Shown in pieces: positions 17,712 to 26,685 of a stretch of DNA of 64,000 bases. Each line of letters begins with the position of its first letter. The first letter of the stretch is position 1. Under the pieces are notes generated by a model. It was given only the letters and a program-made list of their open reading frames with translations, did not search any database and was not told where the DNA came from. Both the position numbers and the translations under genes were made by a program. Source of the stretch: Pseudomonas alkylphenolica (GTDB taxonomy: Bacteria; Pseudomonadota; Gammaproteobacteria; Pseudomonadales; Pseudomonadaceae); the NCBI RefSeq assembly GCF_016009175.1, contig NZ_JADUCM010000014.1, forward strand, positions 1 through 64,000. The letters are read 5' to 3'.

Positions 17712-19482
17712 TTACCTTCCGCCGCTGCGTGACATGGAGTTCCTGTTCAACGAGGTGTTTGATCTCCCGTCCCAGTGGGCGCGCATGCCGGCGCTGGCCG
17801 AACTGGTCGACGCCGACACCGCCAGGGCGATTCTCGAACAGGCCGGCAAGGTCATCGCGCAAACCATCGCACCGCTCAATCGCAGCGGCGATGAGCAGGG
17901 CTGCCGTTGGGAAGAGGGCAAGGTCATCACCCCGGACGGCTTTGCCCAGGCGTTTCGCACCTACGCCGATGATGGCTGGGTAGGGGTAAGCGGCGATTGC
18001 GACTTCGGCGGCATGGGCATGCCCAAGGTGATCGGCGCGCAGGTCGAAGAAATGCTCAACGCCGGCAACCTGTCGTTTGCGTTGTATTCGATGCTGACCG
18101 CAGGCGCTGCATTGTCAGTGCTTAACCATGCCAGCGATTCGCTCAAGGCCACTTACCTGCCGGCCATGTACGAGGGGCGCTGGACCGGTTCCATGTGCCT
18201 GACCGAGCCACATGCCGGTACCGACCTTGGGCTGATCCGCACCCGCGCCGAAGCGCAGGCCGATGGCAGCTACCGTGTCACCGGTACGAAGATCTTCATC
18301 ACCGGTGGCGAGCAGGACCTGACAGAAAACATCATTCACCTGGTGCTGGCCAAACTGCCGGACGCACCGGCAGGTGCCAAAGGCATCTCGCTGTTCCTGG
18401 TGCCCAAGGTGCTGGTCAACGCCGATGGTTCGCTGGGCAACGACAACGCCGTCAGCTGCGGATCCATCGAACACAAGATGGGTATAAAGGCCTCGGCTAC
18501 CTGCGTGATGAACTTCGATGGAGCTACGGGCTACCTGGTCGGCGACCTGAACAAGGGCCTGAACGCGATGTTCACCATGATGAACTACGAGCGTCTTGGC
18601 GTGGGCATTCAAGGGCTGGCGCTGGGTGAGCGTTCTTACCAGAACGCCATTGAGTATGCCCGTGAACGCTTGCAGAGCCGCGCCCCCACCGGCCCGGTGG
18701 CGACCGCTCAGGCGGCCGACCCGATCATTGCCCACCCCGATGTGCGGCGCATGCTGTTGACCATGAAAGCCTTGAACGAAGGCGGGCGGGCGTTCTCCAC
18801 CTATGTGGCCCTGCAGCTAGACCTGGCCAAGTACAGCCCTGATTCCACCGAGCGCAACCACGCCGAGGCGCAGGTCGCATTGCTGACGCCGATTGCCAAG
18901 GCGTTCATGACCGACATGGGCCTGGAAACCACCGTCCATGGCCAGCAAGTGTTTGGCGGCCACGGTTACATTCGCGAATGGGGCCAGGAGCAGTTGATTC
19001 GTGACTGCCGCATTACCCAGATCTACGAAGGCACCAACGGCATTCAGGCCCTGGACCTGGTGGGGCGCAAACTGGTGGCCGACGGTGGCCGCACCTACAC
19101 CTTGCTGTCGGCGCAGATCAAGGCGTTTGCGCATGCGCTTGACCCATCACGTGCGGAGTTCAAGGAGCCGCTGCTGGCGGCAGTCAACAACCTGGATGAA
19201 CTGACCGCCTGGGTACTCGACCGTTCCCAGGGCAATGCCCGCGAAATCGGTGCGGCATCGGTGGAGTACCTGCATGTGTTCGGCTATACGCTGTATGCCT
19301 ACCTGTGGGCGCAGATGGCTGATGTTGCACTGGAGCACGGTGAACAGAAAGGCTTCTACGCCAGCAAACTGGGCACCGCGCGCTTCTACTTTGCGCGGAT
19401 GCTGCCACGCGTCCAGTCGCTTACCGCCACGGTCAAAGCCGGCAGCGACAGCCTGTTCCTGCTGGATGCCGAGGAACTGTAG
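17704..19482 (+). CDS. Large acyl-CoA dehydrogenase (DmdC/FadE-like, about 590 residues)
   Basis: FAD-dependent alpha,beta-dehydrogenase of an acyl-CoA, 592 residues. It is the long form with an extra C-terminal helical domain seen in 3-methylmercaptopropionyl-CoA and related dehydrogenases. Motifs: N-terminal YLPPLRDMEFLFNEVF, FAD/acyl contact CLTEPHAGTDLGLIRT, ITGGEQDL, and the catalytic-glutamate loop QIYEGTNGIQALDL. ATG 17704 overlaps the MMPL stop. Its 3' end (FLLDAEEL, TAG) lies inside a REP-containing repeat, and the last 27 bases are repeated twice downstream. It closes the cluster and probably oxidises the CoA ester of the imported compound. Confidence 0.92.
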   Translation: MSDYLPPLRDMEFLFNEVFDLPSQWARMPALAELVDADTARAILEQAGKVIAQTIAPLNRSGDEQGCRWEEGKVITPDGFAQAFRTYADDGWVGVSGDCDFGGMGMPKVIGAQVEEMLNAGNLSFALYSMLTAGAALSVLNHASDSLKATYLPAMYEGRWTGSMCLTEPHAGTDLGLIRTRAEAQADGSYRVTGTKIFITGGEQDLTENIIHLVLAKLPDAPAGAKGISLFLVPKVLVNADGSLGNDNAVSCGSIEHKMGIKASATCVMNFDGATGYLVGDLNKGLNAMFTMMNYERLGVGIQGLALGERSYQNAIEYARERLQSRAPTGPVATAQAADPIIAHPDVRRMLLTMKALNEGGRAFSTYVALQLDLAKYSPDSTERNHAEAQVALLTPIAKAFMTDMGLETTVHGQQVFGGHGYIREWGQEQLIRDCRITQIYEGTNGIQALDLVGRKLVADGGRTYTLLSAQIKAFAHALDPSRAEFKEPLLAAVNNLDELTAWVLDRSQGNAREIGAASVEYLHVFGYTLYAYLWAQMADVALEHGEQKGFYASKLGTARFYFARMLPRVQSLTATVKAGSDSLFLLDAEEL

Positions 19483-19550
19483 ACGCCAGGCTTGCCGGCG
19501 AAACAGACGCTGCGGTGTACCGGCTACTTCCTGCTGGATGCCGAGGAACT

Positions 19551-19638
19551 GTAGACGCCAGGCTTGCCGGCGAAACAGACGCTGCGGTGTACCGGCTACA
19601 GCGCGTTAGCGTTGTTCGCGGGCAAGCCTCGCTCCTAC
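19551..19638 (+). repeat. REP pair (BIME) 1
   Basis: A GTAGACGCCAGGCTTGCCGG arm faces TTCGCGGGCAAGCCTCGCTCCTAC in inverse orientation. The left arm deviates from the canonical GTAGGAGCC. Confidence 0.8.
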
Positions 19639-19690
19639 AAACACTGATAAACCGTGCGCGCGGCGGTTTCCTGCTGGATGCCGAGGCGCT

Positions 19691-19778
19691 GTAGGAGCCA
19701 GGCTTGCCGGCGAAACAGACGCTGCGGTGTACCGGCTACACCGAGTTAGCGTTGTTCGCGGGCAAGCCTCGCTCCTAC
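19691..19778 (+). repeat. REP pair (BIME) 2
   Basis: Canonical arms: GTAGGAGCCAGGCTTGCCGG on the left and GCAAGCCTCGCTCCTAC on the right, able to form a long cruciform or mRNA hairpin. It is the best-conserved of the copies and may reflect the ancestral element. Confidence 0.85.
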
Positions 19779-19857
19779 ACACACACATAAACCGTACGCG
19801 CGGCGGTCGCCGACAACGCTTACAATCGCTCATCTTTCACCCGAACCAAGGTGTTGC

Positions 19858-20448
19858 ATGAACGATTCTATCGCCCCGGTTGATCTGCCCAAGGCTTACC
19901 GCTTGCTCAACCACGGGCCGCCCGTGCTGGTATCGGCCTGCCACGGCGGCGTCGATAATGTCATGGCCGCCGCCTGGGCCTGCGCCCTGGATTTCCTGCC
20001 GCCCAAACTCACCGTCGTACTCGACAAAGCCACCCAGACACGCGGCCTTGTCGAGCAAAGCGGGCTGTTTGTCATCCAGGTACCGACGGCGGCTCAGGTC
20101 CAGCTGACCCACGATGTCGGTACCCGCAGCCTTGCCGACACCCCGGACAAGTTGCAACGCGCAGGCGTCGAGCTGATGCGCATGCCCGGTCACGAGCAAC
20201 CGTTTGTAGCCGGTTGCGCGGCCTGGTTGCTGTGCCGGCTGATACCGGAGCCGCATAATCAGGACACCTACGACCTGTTCATTGGCGAAGTGGTCGCGGC
20301 CTGGGCCGATACGCGGGTATTCAAGGACGGGCATTGGCATTTCGAACAGGCGGACCCTGCGCTGCGCAGCGTGCACTACATTGCAGGCGGGCATTTCTAT
20401 GCCATTGGCGATGTGGTCACGGCCAAGGTCGAAGACGAGGACGCCTGA
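19858..20448 (+). CDS. Flavin reductase-like domain protein
   Basis: A 196-residue FMN-binding split-barrel protein of the flavin reductase family. It shows the typical N-terminal PVLVSACHGGVDNVMAAAW strand and a DLFIGEVVAAWAD region followed by HYIAGGHFYAIGDVV. Members either supply reduced flavin to monooxygenases or only bind FMN. It starts at ATG 19858, just after the REP array, and has its own upstream region, so it is likely outside the preceding operon. The partner is unknown. The short gap to the convergent porin gene holds no clear terminator. Confidence 0.85.
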   Translation: MNDSIAPVDLPKAYRLLNHGPPVLVSACHGGVDNVMAAAWACALDFLPPKLTVVLDKATQTRGLVEQSGLFVIQVPTAAQVQLTHDVGTRSLADTPDKLQRAGVELMRMPGHEQPFVAGCAAWLLCRLIPEPHNQDTYDLFIGEVVAAWADTRVFKDGHWHFEQADPALRSVHYIAGGHFYAIGDVVTAKVEDEDA

Positions 20449-20513
20449 GGCGAACACGCTGATAGAGGAGGGTAAACGTGGCACACACGCCTACCGCACC
20501 TCACAGCGCTGAT

Positions 20514-21776
20514 TCAGTAGTTGAACGTATAGCGCAGGATCAGGCGGTTCTCGTTGGCGCTGTCGGCGTAGGTTGAACGGTTGGTGGAGTTGCGCCATTG
20601 CACGGCAAGCCCTTTGACCGGCCCGCCCTGAACGACGTAGGTGATGTCGGTCATGCGCTCCCATTCCTTGCCGGACTCACCGCTGGCGCGAAGCCCTGCG
20701 GCTTGTGAAGTGTTGACCATTGTCGGGTCGACGTCTTCACCCTTGGCGTATTTGACCCCCAGGGTCAGCCCGGGGACGCCCACGGCGGCGAAGTCGAAGT
20801 CGTATCGGGCAAACCACACGCGCTCGTTGGCCGCGGTGAAGGTACTCACCAGCGATTCAGCGAAAATGTAGGTATCGGTGCCGTTGACGAACGCAAACGG
20901 GGTGTCCCCCCACGCCTTCTGGTAGCCGCCGCCCAGGGTATGACCCTTGAGGCTGTAGGCCAGGTAACTGGTGAGGGTGCGGTTGTCGACTTCACCCAGA
21001 CTCTTGTCGCCGGTTTCGTTGGCATCGAACAGACGTACATCGGCGATAACAGCGCCGGTCGACAAGGGCTGGTTCAGTTTGATGCCGAAAAAGTTGGTGC
21101 GGTACAGGTCTTCAAGCTCGGCCACGTGGTAGCTCAGGCTCAACGTCGGCAATACTTTGTAGTCGAATGCCAGGTAGTTGTAGTGATCCGCTTCTACCGG
21201 GGCATAGCCAGTGGCGGTGAGTGATTCGAAATCGGTGGAGTTACGTTGCTTGACCGCATTGATCCGCAACGCCGAGAAGGTCAGCGGCGCCAGGTCGTTG
21301 GAGACCAGCAGGCCACCGCGAAACACTTGTGGCAACAGGCGGCTGTTGTTGCTGGCGAGCAGCGGCATGACCGGGTTGATGCCGCCGATGCGCAATTCGC
21401 TCTTGCCCACGCGCGCCTTGGCGGTCACGGTCATCTTGCTGTAGGCATCCTCGACATTGCGCTCGCGATCGTAGGCCAGCAAACCTGAGCCGGTACGGTC
21501 CGGGCTGGAGTCAAGCTTGACCCCGAGCAGGCCGAGGGCGTCGACACCAAAGCCAACCGTACCTTCAGTGAAACCCGACTGCAGGTTGAGGATGAAGCCC
21601 TGGCCCCATTCGTCACGTTTGTTCTGACGCGCATCGTCATTGCGAAAATCGCGGTTGTAATAGAAGTTGCGCAGCTCAAGGCTTGCCTTCGAGTCCTTTA
21701 CAAAGTCCGCCATCACCACCGGGGCTTGGGCAGCGATGGCTGTGGCGAGCAGCAGCTTCACAGGGTGTTTCGACAT
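20514..21776 (-). CDS. OprD-family outer-membrane porin
   Basis: An 18-stranded substrate-specific porin, 420 residues. The signal peptide is [23 protein letters not shown]. The mature start [20 protein letters not shown] is the hallmark opening of OprD/PhaK/BenF-type porins. The C-terminus LILRYTFNY ends in an aromatic, as outer-membrane barrels do. I prefer ATG 21776, since the first in-frame start is a GTG three codons upstream. It lies 3' of a nitroreductase and an aromatic-acid-type MFS on the same strand, so it probably admits a carboxylated aromatic compound. Specificity is inferred from context only. Confidence 0.93.
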   Translation of the reverse strand: MSKHPVKLLLATAIAAQAPVVMADFVKDSKASLELRNFYYNRDFRNDDARQNKRDEWGQGFILNLQSGFTEGTVGFGVDALGLLGVKLDSSPDRTGSGLLAYDRERNVEDAYSKMTVTAKARVGKSELRIGGINPVMPLLASNNSRLLPQVFRGGLLVSNDLAPLTFSALRINAVKQRNSTDFESLTATGYAPVEADHYNYLAFDYKVLPTLSLSYHVAELEDLYRTNFFGIKLNQPLSTGAVIADVRLFDANETGDKSLGEVDNRTLTSYLAYSLKGHTLGGGYQKAWGDTPFAFVNGTDTYIFAESLVSTFTAANERVWFARYDFDFAAVGVPGLTLGVKYAKGEDVDPTMVNTSQAAGLRASGESGKEWERMTDITYVVQGGPVKGLAVQWRNSTNRSTYADSANENRLILRYTFNY

Positions 21777-21806
21777 TACAGGCACCTATTATTTTTGTTG
21801 TTGTGT

Positions 21807-22526
21807 TCAGGGGTGAAAGGTTGCGAACGCGCTGACCGGCTCCCGACCGGTCACCAAGGTGTTTTCGATACAGGCAGGGTCGGCGTAGCCAAGGCTCATG
21901 CCACACACCAGCATCTGCTCGGGGGCAATCCCCAGTTGTGCCGAGATCAGGCTGTGGTACTTGAGGAACGAGGCCTGCGGACAGGTGTGCAGGCCGCGGC
22001 CACGCGCGGCGACCATCACGCTTTGCAGGAACATGCCGTAATCGAGCAGGCTGCCTTGCCCCAGGCTGCGGTCGATGGTGAACAGCAGGCCCACCGGGGC
22101 GTCGAAGAAGCGGTAGTTGCGCGCGTGCTGGGCATGCATGCGCGGTTTGTCGCCCTTGTCGATGTCGAGCAGGCCGTAGAGCGCCCAGCCCACTGCCCGG
22201 CGGCGGTCGAGGTAGGGCGCTTTCCACTTGTGCGGGTAGTAGGCGTAAGGGTCGTCGTGCTGTGCGGCAGCCTCGGGGTCACTGTCGATCCGGGCGATGG
22301 CACGCGACAGGCGCGCCTTTGCCTCACCGGTGAGTACATGCACGTGCCAGGGCTGCATGTTCACGCCGGTGGCGCTGAAGCGGGCGACATCGAGGATGGC
22401 CTCGATGTCCTCCTGCGCCACCGGTGTGGGAAGAAATGCCCTGATACTGCGTCGCGTGGTGATGGCCCAGTCAACCGCCTGGTTCACAAGCGTTGCGGTG
22501 GCTGGCAGTGGCGATAATCGGTTCAT
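21807..22526 (-). CDS. Nitroreductase family protein
   Basis: FMN-dependent NAD(P)H oxidoreductase fold, 239 residues. Family marks: TTRRSIRAFLPTPVAQEDIE at the N-terminus, RFSATGVNMQPWHVHV, LGQGSLLDYGMFLQSVMVAA, and GMSLGYADP near the end. The start ATG follows AGGAACGGAC. Gaps to the porin (30 bases) and the MFS gene (33 bases) suggest one minus-strand operon. The family reduces nitroaromatics, quinones and enones. Being beside aromatic uptake genes suggests an aromatic or nitroaromatic acid substrate, but this is inference. Confidence 0.9.
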   Translation of the reverse strand: MNRLSPLPATATLVNQAVDWAITTRRSIRAFLPTPVAQEDIEAILDVARFSATGVNMQPWHVHVLTGEAKARLSRAIARIDSDPEAAAQHDDPYAYYPHKWKAPYLDRRRAVGWALYGLLDIDKGDKPRMHAQHARNYRFFDAPVGLLFTIDRSLGQGSLLDYGMFLQSVMVAARGRGLHTCPQASFLKYHSLISAQLGIAPEQMLVCGMSLGYADPACIENTLVTGREPVSAFATFHP

Positions 22527-22559
22527 GTCCGTTCCTGCAGGCTGGCGAGTGGCAAAGGC

Positions 22560-23903
22560 TCAGCGCGACAGCGCGAGGGCCTTTTTCTCCTGGGTCGATT
22601 GCGCCCGCGACTGGTTGATCAGGGTGACCGCCAAGGCACCGATAAGGCCTGCCAGGCTGATCGCCATGAAGTTCTGCTGCAGTGGCAGGCTCAACGACAC
22701 CAGCCAGCCGATCAGTACCGGTGCCACGATGGCGCCGATGCGGCCCACGCCGGAAGCAAAGCCGACGCCGGTGGAGCGGATTTCGGACGGGTAGAAGTCA
22801 CCGGCGTAGGCATAGGCCAGCAACTGCGTGCCCAGGGTCGAAGCACCGACCAGGAACACCACCGCGAACAGCGCCGTGGTATCACGGGTGTAGCCCAGCA
22901 GGGTGAGGGCGATGGCACCGGTGATGTAGAAGCACACCAGCACATGCTTGATGTTCAGCTTGTCACTCAACCAGCCGCCAAACATCGCGCCGGCAATCGA
23001 GCCCAGGTTGAATACAATGACGAAATTGAGCGCCGAGCCGAGGCTGAAACCCGCCATGGCCATGAGCTTGGTCAGCCAGGAGTTGAGGGCGTAGACCATG
23101 AACAGGCCGGTCATGAATGCGGTCCAGATCATCACTGTGCTGAAGCCACGGCCTTGCTTGAACAGGTCGCGAACCGGTGTTTCCTGAGCAGGCTGCACAG
23201 TGACATTGCCGGTTACCACCACCGCGTCGTCAATGGCACGGCCTGGCTCCAGCTTGCGCACGATTTCGCGCAGCTCATCCTGGCGACCGGTCCGCAGCAG
23301 ATAGCCAATGGATTGCGGCATGCTCCTGAGGATAAACGGAATCAGCAGTACCGGCAGGCCGGCGACGTAGAACACCCATTGCCAGCCGTAGCTTTCGATC
23401 AGTTGCTTGGCGGTCAGGGCGACGAGAATGCCGCCCACCGAGTAACCGGCGAACACCAGGGTGATCAGGCGCGTGCGCAACTTCAGCGGCGAGTACTCGC
23501 CCATCTGTGCAGTACATACCGGCAGTACACCACCGATGCCCAGGCCAGCGATGAAGCGGGCGATACTGAAGCTGACCGGGTCGTCGGTCAGGCCGGCCAC
23601 GGCGGTGAAGATACTGAACAGCGCCACGCAGATGGCAATCATCCGTGGACGACCGATGCGGTCAGCCAGCGTACCGAGGAAAATCGCGCCGAGCATGGTG
23701 CCCAGCAGCGCCGAGCCCGCCATGATGCCGGCGCTGGTGGGGTCGACATTCATGTCCTGCATGATCGCTGGCAGCGCAGCGCCCACTACGGCCAGGTCGT
23801 AGCCGTCGATGATCAGGATGAGCACGCACCAGAAGAGGATGCGCCCGTGGAAGCCATTGAACTTTGAATCGCCCGCTAACGCGTAGACGTTCACCGATTG
23901 CAT
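22560..23903 (-). CDS. MFS transporter, aromatic acid:H+ symporter (AAHS) type
   Basis: Twelve-segment inner-membrane permease of 447 residues resembling BenK/PcaK. The first helix carries the AAHS signature LIIDGYDLAVVGAALP. Motif A in the loop between helices 2 and 3 reads GTLADRIGRPRMI, and a second occurs in the central region. A clean AAGGAG lies eight bases before the ATG. It precedes nitroreductase and porin on the same strand, forming a transport-and-reduction operon whose upstream neighbour is an AraC regulator. The substrate is probably an aromatic carboxylate. The 225-bp region up to the AraC gene is its promoter region; no specific boxes were assigned. Confidence 0.93.
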   Translation of the reverse strand: MQSVNVYALAGDSKFNGFHGRILFWCVLILIIDGYDLAVVGAALPAIMQDMNVDPTSAGIMAGSALLGTMLGAIFLGTLADRIGRPRMIAICVALFSIFTAVAGLTDDPVSFSIARFIAGLGIGGVLPVCTAQMGEYSPLKLRTRLITLVFAGYSVGGILVALTAKQLIESYGWQWVFYVAGLPVLLIPFILRSMPQSIGYLLRTGRQDELREIVRKLEPGRAIDDAVVVTGNVTVQPAQETPVRDLFKQGRGFSTVMIWTAFMTGLFMVYALNSWLTKLMAMAGFSLGSALNFVIVFNLGSIAGAMFGGWLSDKLNIKHVLVCFYITGAIALTLLGYTRDTTALFAVVFLVGASTLGTQLLAYAYAGDFYPSEIRSTGVGFASGVGRIGAIVAPVLIGWLVSLSLPLQQNFMAISLAGLIGALAVTLINQSRAQSTQEKKALALSR

Positions 23904-24128
23904 AGCGTGTCTCCTTCGCTGTTGTTTTTGTTTGTGAAGTGCACAGTCGATATGTCAGTAAGCTGGTCTGGACAGGTGAGGGCCACAGCGCAACCTGCTG
24001 CGAATCCTAGGGCTGATCGTTGATGCGGCACATGCCCGCGGGCGTCGATGTGTGTGACCGATCTGGGCACATTGGCGTGGGCAGGGGGCAACGGGGAGAG
24101 CGGGGCAGGGGTCAGCCTGCCGATCGAA

Positions 24129-25169
24129 TCAGAGCAGGAACTGTCGATCCGGGGGCTGCGCGACCGGATTGGAGCGGCGATAGGCACCTGGGCTTACCCC
24201 GGTCCATTTCTTGAACGCCCGGTGAAAGGCGCTGGTTTCCTGAAAGCCCGCCTGGGCGGCGACTTCACAGACGGTCAGGTCCGACTGGCCAAGAAAGTTG
24301 ATGGCCATGTCGCGCCTGAGGTTGTCTTTAAGGCCTTGGTAACTGATGCCCTCCGCCTGCAAGCGGCGCTGCAGGGTCGAACTGGACATGCGCATCTGGT
24401 TGGCTACTTCATCCAGCGCCGGCCAGAGATCCGGCGTGTGGTTGCGCAGACGTTGACGGATCTGGGCACTTAAACTGGCATCGTTACGGTATTTGACCAA
24501 CAGGCTTGCAGGCGAGTCTTTGAGGAAGGCGGCGAGGCTTTCCGGGGTTTGGGCCACCTTCAGCTTCAAAAAGCATGCGTCAAAACACACCCGGGTCACG
24601 GGGGCGGAAAACTCGATGTGCTCACAAAAGCGCATGCGGTAATCGCTGTCGTCCTCCGGCCGTGGCGAACGGAAACTCAGTACCTGCAAGGGTATTCTGC
24701 GATTGCCGAGCCAGCACAGCAGCCCGTGCACCAGGATCAGCCAGGTGCCATAACTGAACAGCCTGCGCTCCACACCATGGTCGTGGATGACAATCGACGC
24801 CAGGTCTCCCTCCACCTGCAGTTCACCGTACAGGTCATCGAGCCCCAGGCGCAGGAACGCCAGGATCCGGCGCAGAGCCTGCTCGAGTGATTCACAGCCG
24901 ATGGTGGCATGGCACATCAGGCGAAAACTGCCGCGGCGCAGGGGATGACTGTCGATGGCGAAGAACTCGTCGTCGAGCAGATCCGACAGCGCCACCCACA
25001 GCCTGGAGAAGGCGCTGGCACACACGCGGGCATTGGCGGAACAGAGTAACTCCGGATCGATGCGTGCTTGCTGCAGCGGCAGGGAGATATCCAGGCCCCG
25101 CTGGCTTGCGCCATACAGTGCTTCACGCACCAAGCTGATGGAAGTGGTTCCTTTATAGGCAGCAAGCAT
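24129..25169 (-). CDS. AraC-family transcriptional regulator
   Basis: A 346-residue regulator with an N-terminal Arabinose_bd-type sensory domain and C-terminal AraC DNA-binding domain. The first HTH lies around MRMSSSTLQRRLQAEGISYQ and the second reads LTVCEVAAQAGFQETSAFHR, ending FKKWTGVSPGAYRRS. The start ATG follows GGAGACGACCAG. It lies just upstream of the AAHS-MFS/nitroreductase/porin operon on the same strand and is its likely activator. Two KOPS-like octamers sit just inside and beside its 3' end (24079-24110). Confidence 0.9.
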   Translation of the reverse strand: MLAAYKGTTSISLVREALYGASQRGLDISLPLQQARIDPELLCSANARVCASAFSRLWVALSDLLDDEFFAIDSHPLRRGSFRLMCHATIGCESLEQALRRILAFLRLGLDDLYGELQVEGDLASIVIHDHGVERRLFSYGTWLILVHGLLCWLGNRRIPLQVLSFRSPRPEDDSDYRMRFCEHIEFSAPVTRVCFDACFLKLKVAQTPESLAAFLKDSPASLLVKYRNDASLSAQIRQRLRNHTPDLWPALDEVANQMRMSSSTLQRRLQAEGISYQGLKDNLRRDMAINFLGQSDLTVCEVAAQAGFQETSAFHRAFKKWTGVSPGAYRRSNPVAQPPDRQFLL

Positions 25170-25295
25170 CTGGTCGTCTCCATCCGGTGGTAGAACCCGG
25201 AGGGGAAATTAACAGATGGTCACAACGCATGGAGCGTGCATTTTTGCATATGAAAACGGCGTTTTCGGCGTAGGTCATGGATGGGCCTCATTACG

Positions 25296-26633
25296 CTATG
25301 CATCGCGGGGCAAACAGTCAGATGCCGGGTCGCTTGAACGTTGCGCACGCGACACGCTCAACCCCAGCAACCCACCGACCACCAGCGCACCCGCCATGAA
25401 GTACATCGCCGCCTGGGTGCTTCCGGTGAGCTGTGTCAACCAGCCCACGGCAATCGTGCTGAAGAACCCGGCCACATTGCCCAGCGAGTTGATCAATGCA
25501 ATGCCCGCTGCTGCCGCTGCACCGCCAACCACTGCCGTGGGCATCCCCCAGAAAACCGGCAAGCTGCTGATCATCGCCGCTGTTCCGATGGTAAGGCCGA
25601 TCATCGACAGCACCAGGCTGTTGCCGAACAATGTACCGAACACCACCCCGGCACCACCCATGAAGGCGCAGATCGCGAGGTGCCAGCGGTACTCGCGAAG
25701 CCGGTCCGAGCTGCGGCCAACCAGCACCATGCTTATTACGGCGACCGAGTAGGGGATTGCTGTCAGCATACCAATGACCCAAGGCTCGACGACGCCGCTG
25801 TTGCGGATGATGGTTGGCATCCAGAAGCTGATGACGTACTGCCCCAGCACAAGGCAAAAATACACCGCCCCCAGCAACCAGATTTTCGGGTTCAACAAAC
25901 CGTCGCGTAGCGAGTGGCCAGTCTTGGCCATGGCTTCGCGATCTAGCGCCGCCTGCATCCCGCGCTTTTCTTCGGAGCTTAGCCAATGAGCATCGGCAAT
26001 GCGGTCGCGCAGCAGGAAAAACACCGCAGCGCCCAACGCCACTGCGGGCAAGCCTTCGATCACGAACAGCCACTGCCAGCCGGCATAACCGGCCACGCCA
26101 TCGAAGTGCTGCATGATAAAACCGGAAATCAGCGAACCGAGCATGTTCGAAATCGGCAAGCCGGCGATGAACAAAGAAATCATCACGCCCCGACGATGAC
26201 TGGGAAACCAGGTGGTGAGGTAGAAGATGATCCCGGGAAAGAACCCGGCTTCGGCGATGCCGATCAAAAATCGCAACACGTAGAAGGTCATCGGCGTTTC
26301 GATGAACATCATCGCCGCCGACAGCAAACCCCAGGTCACCATGATCCGCGCGATCCAGCGGCGGGCACCAAACTTGTGCAGCGCGATGTTGCTGGGAATC
26401 TCGAACATCAGGTAGCCGACAAAAAACATACCGGCACCCAGCCCATACACTGCCTCGCTGAACTTCAGGTCATCGAGCATTTGCAGCTTGGCAAAGCCAA
26501 CGTTCACCCGGTCAAGGTAGGCCACCAGGAAGCAGACAATCAGCAGCGGCATGATCCGCCACGCGGTTTTTCGGTAGGCGCCGTGCAGGTCAGCGTCCGG
26601 CAGGCTGCCAGGGAGTTGGGGCAGGGTGGTCAT
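25296..26633 (-). CDS. MFS transporter, anion:cation symporter (ACS) type
   Basis: A 445-residue permease resembling phthalate, tartrate and glucarate carriers. The N-terminal helix contains VAYLDRVNVGFAKLQM, the ACS signature, followed by MFFVGYLMFEIPSNI and MVTWGLLSAAMMF. I start at ATG 26633 (after AAGAGG) because the 35 preceding in-frame residues are not hydrophobic or conserved-looking. It follows a LysR regulator and an FAD 2-hydroxyacid dehydrogenase on the same strand, so it probably imports an organic acid used by that enzyme. Confidence 0.92.
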   Translation of the reverse strand: MTTLPQLPGSLPDADLHGAYRKTAWRIMPLLIVCFLVAYLDRVNVGFAKLQMLDDLKFSEAVYGLGAGMFFVGYLMFEIPSNIALHKFGARRWIARIMVTWGLLSAAMMFIETPMTFYVLRFLIGIAEAGFFPGIIFYLTTWFPSHRRGVMISLFIAGLPISNMLGSLISGFIMQHFDGVAGYAGWQWLFVIEGLPAVALGAAVFFLLRDRIADAHWLSSEEKRGMQAALDREAMAKTGHSLRDGLLNPKIWLLGAVYFCLVLGQYVISFWMPTIIRNSGVVEPWVIGMLTAIPYSVAVISMVLVGRSSDRLREYRWHLAICAFMGGAGVVFGTLFGNSLVLSMIGLTIGTAAMISSLPVFWGMPTAVVGGAAAAAGIALINSLGNVAGFFSTIAVGWLTQLTGSTQAAMYFMAGALVVGGLLGLSVSRAQRSSDPASDCLPRDA

Positions 26634-26685
26634 CTCGAGCCTCTTTCTTGTTGTAGGGGCGATGCTTAAATGGCAGTACAGCGGG

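Larger units (their letters stand above)
19456..19807 (+). repeat. Nested tandem duplication carrying REP elements and the 3' end of the acyl-CoA dehydrogenase gene
   Basis: Bases 19456-19527 (72 bp, including the last 27 coding bases) are repeated exactly at 19528-19599 and, with four changes, at 19668-19739. The last two copies also share a 68-bp right half (19600-19667 and 19740-19807), giving a 140-bp unit present twice in tandem. Each unit ends with a REP in inverse orientation (TTCGCGGGCAAGCCTCGCTCCTAC). The array fills the gap up to the flavin reductase gene. Confidence 0.93.

Noticed and set aside
19456..19807. CRISPR-like array
   Set aside because: Repeats are 72 and 140 bp with no regular spacers, contain REP arms, and begin inside a coding region; no cas gene is nearby.
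22599..23867. 422-codon plus-strand frame
   Set aside because: Antisense to the clear AAHS-type MFS gene; its composition (rich in Gln, His, Arg, Ala) is typical of a shadow frame.
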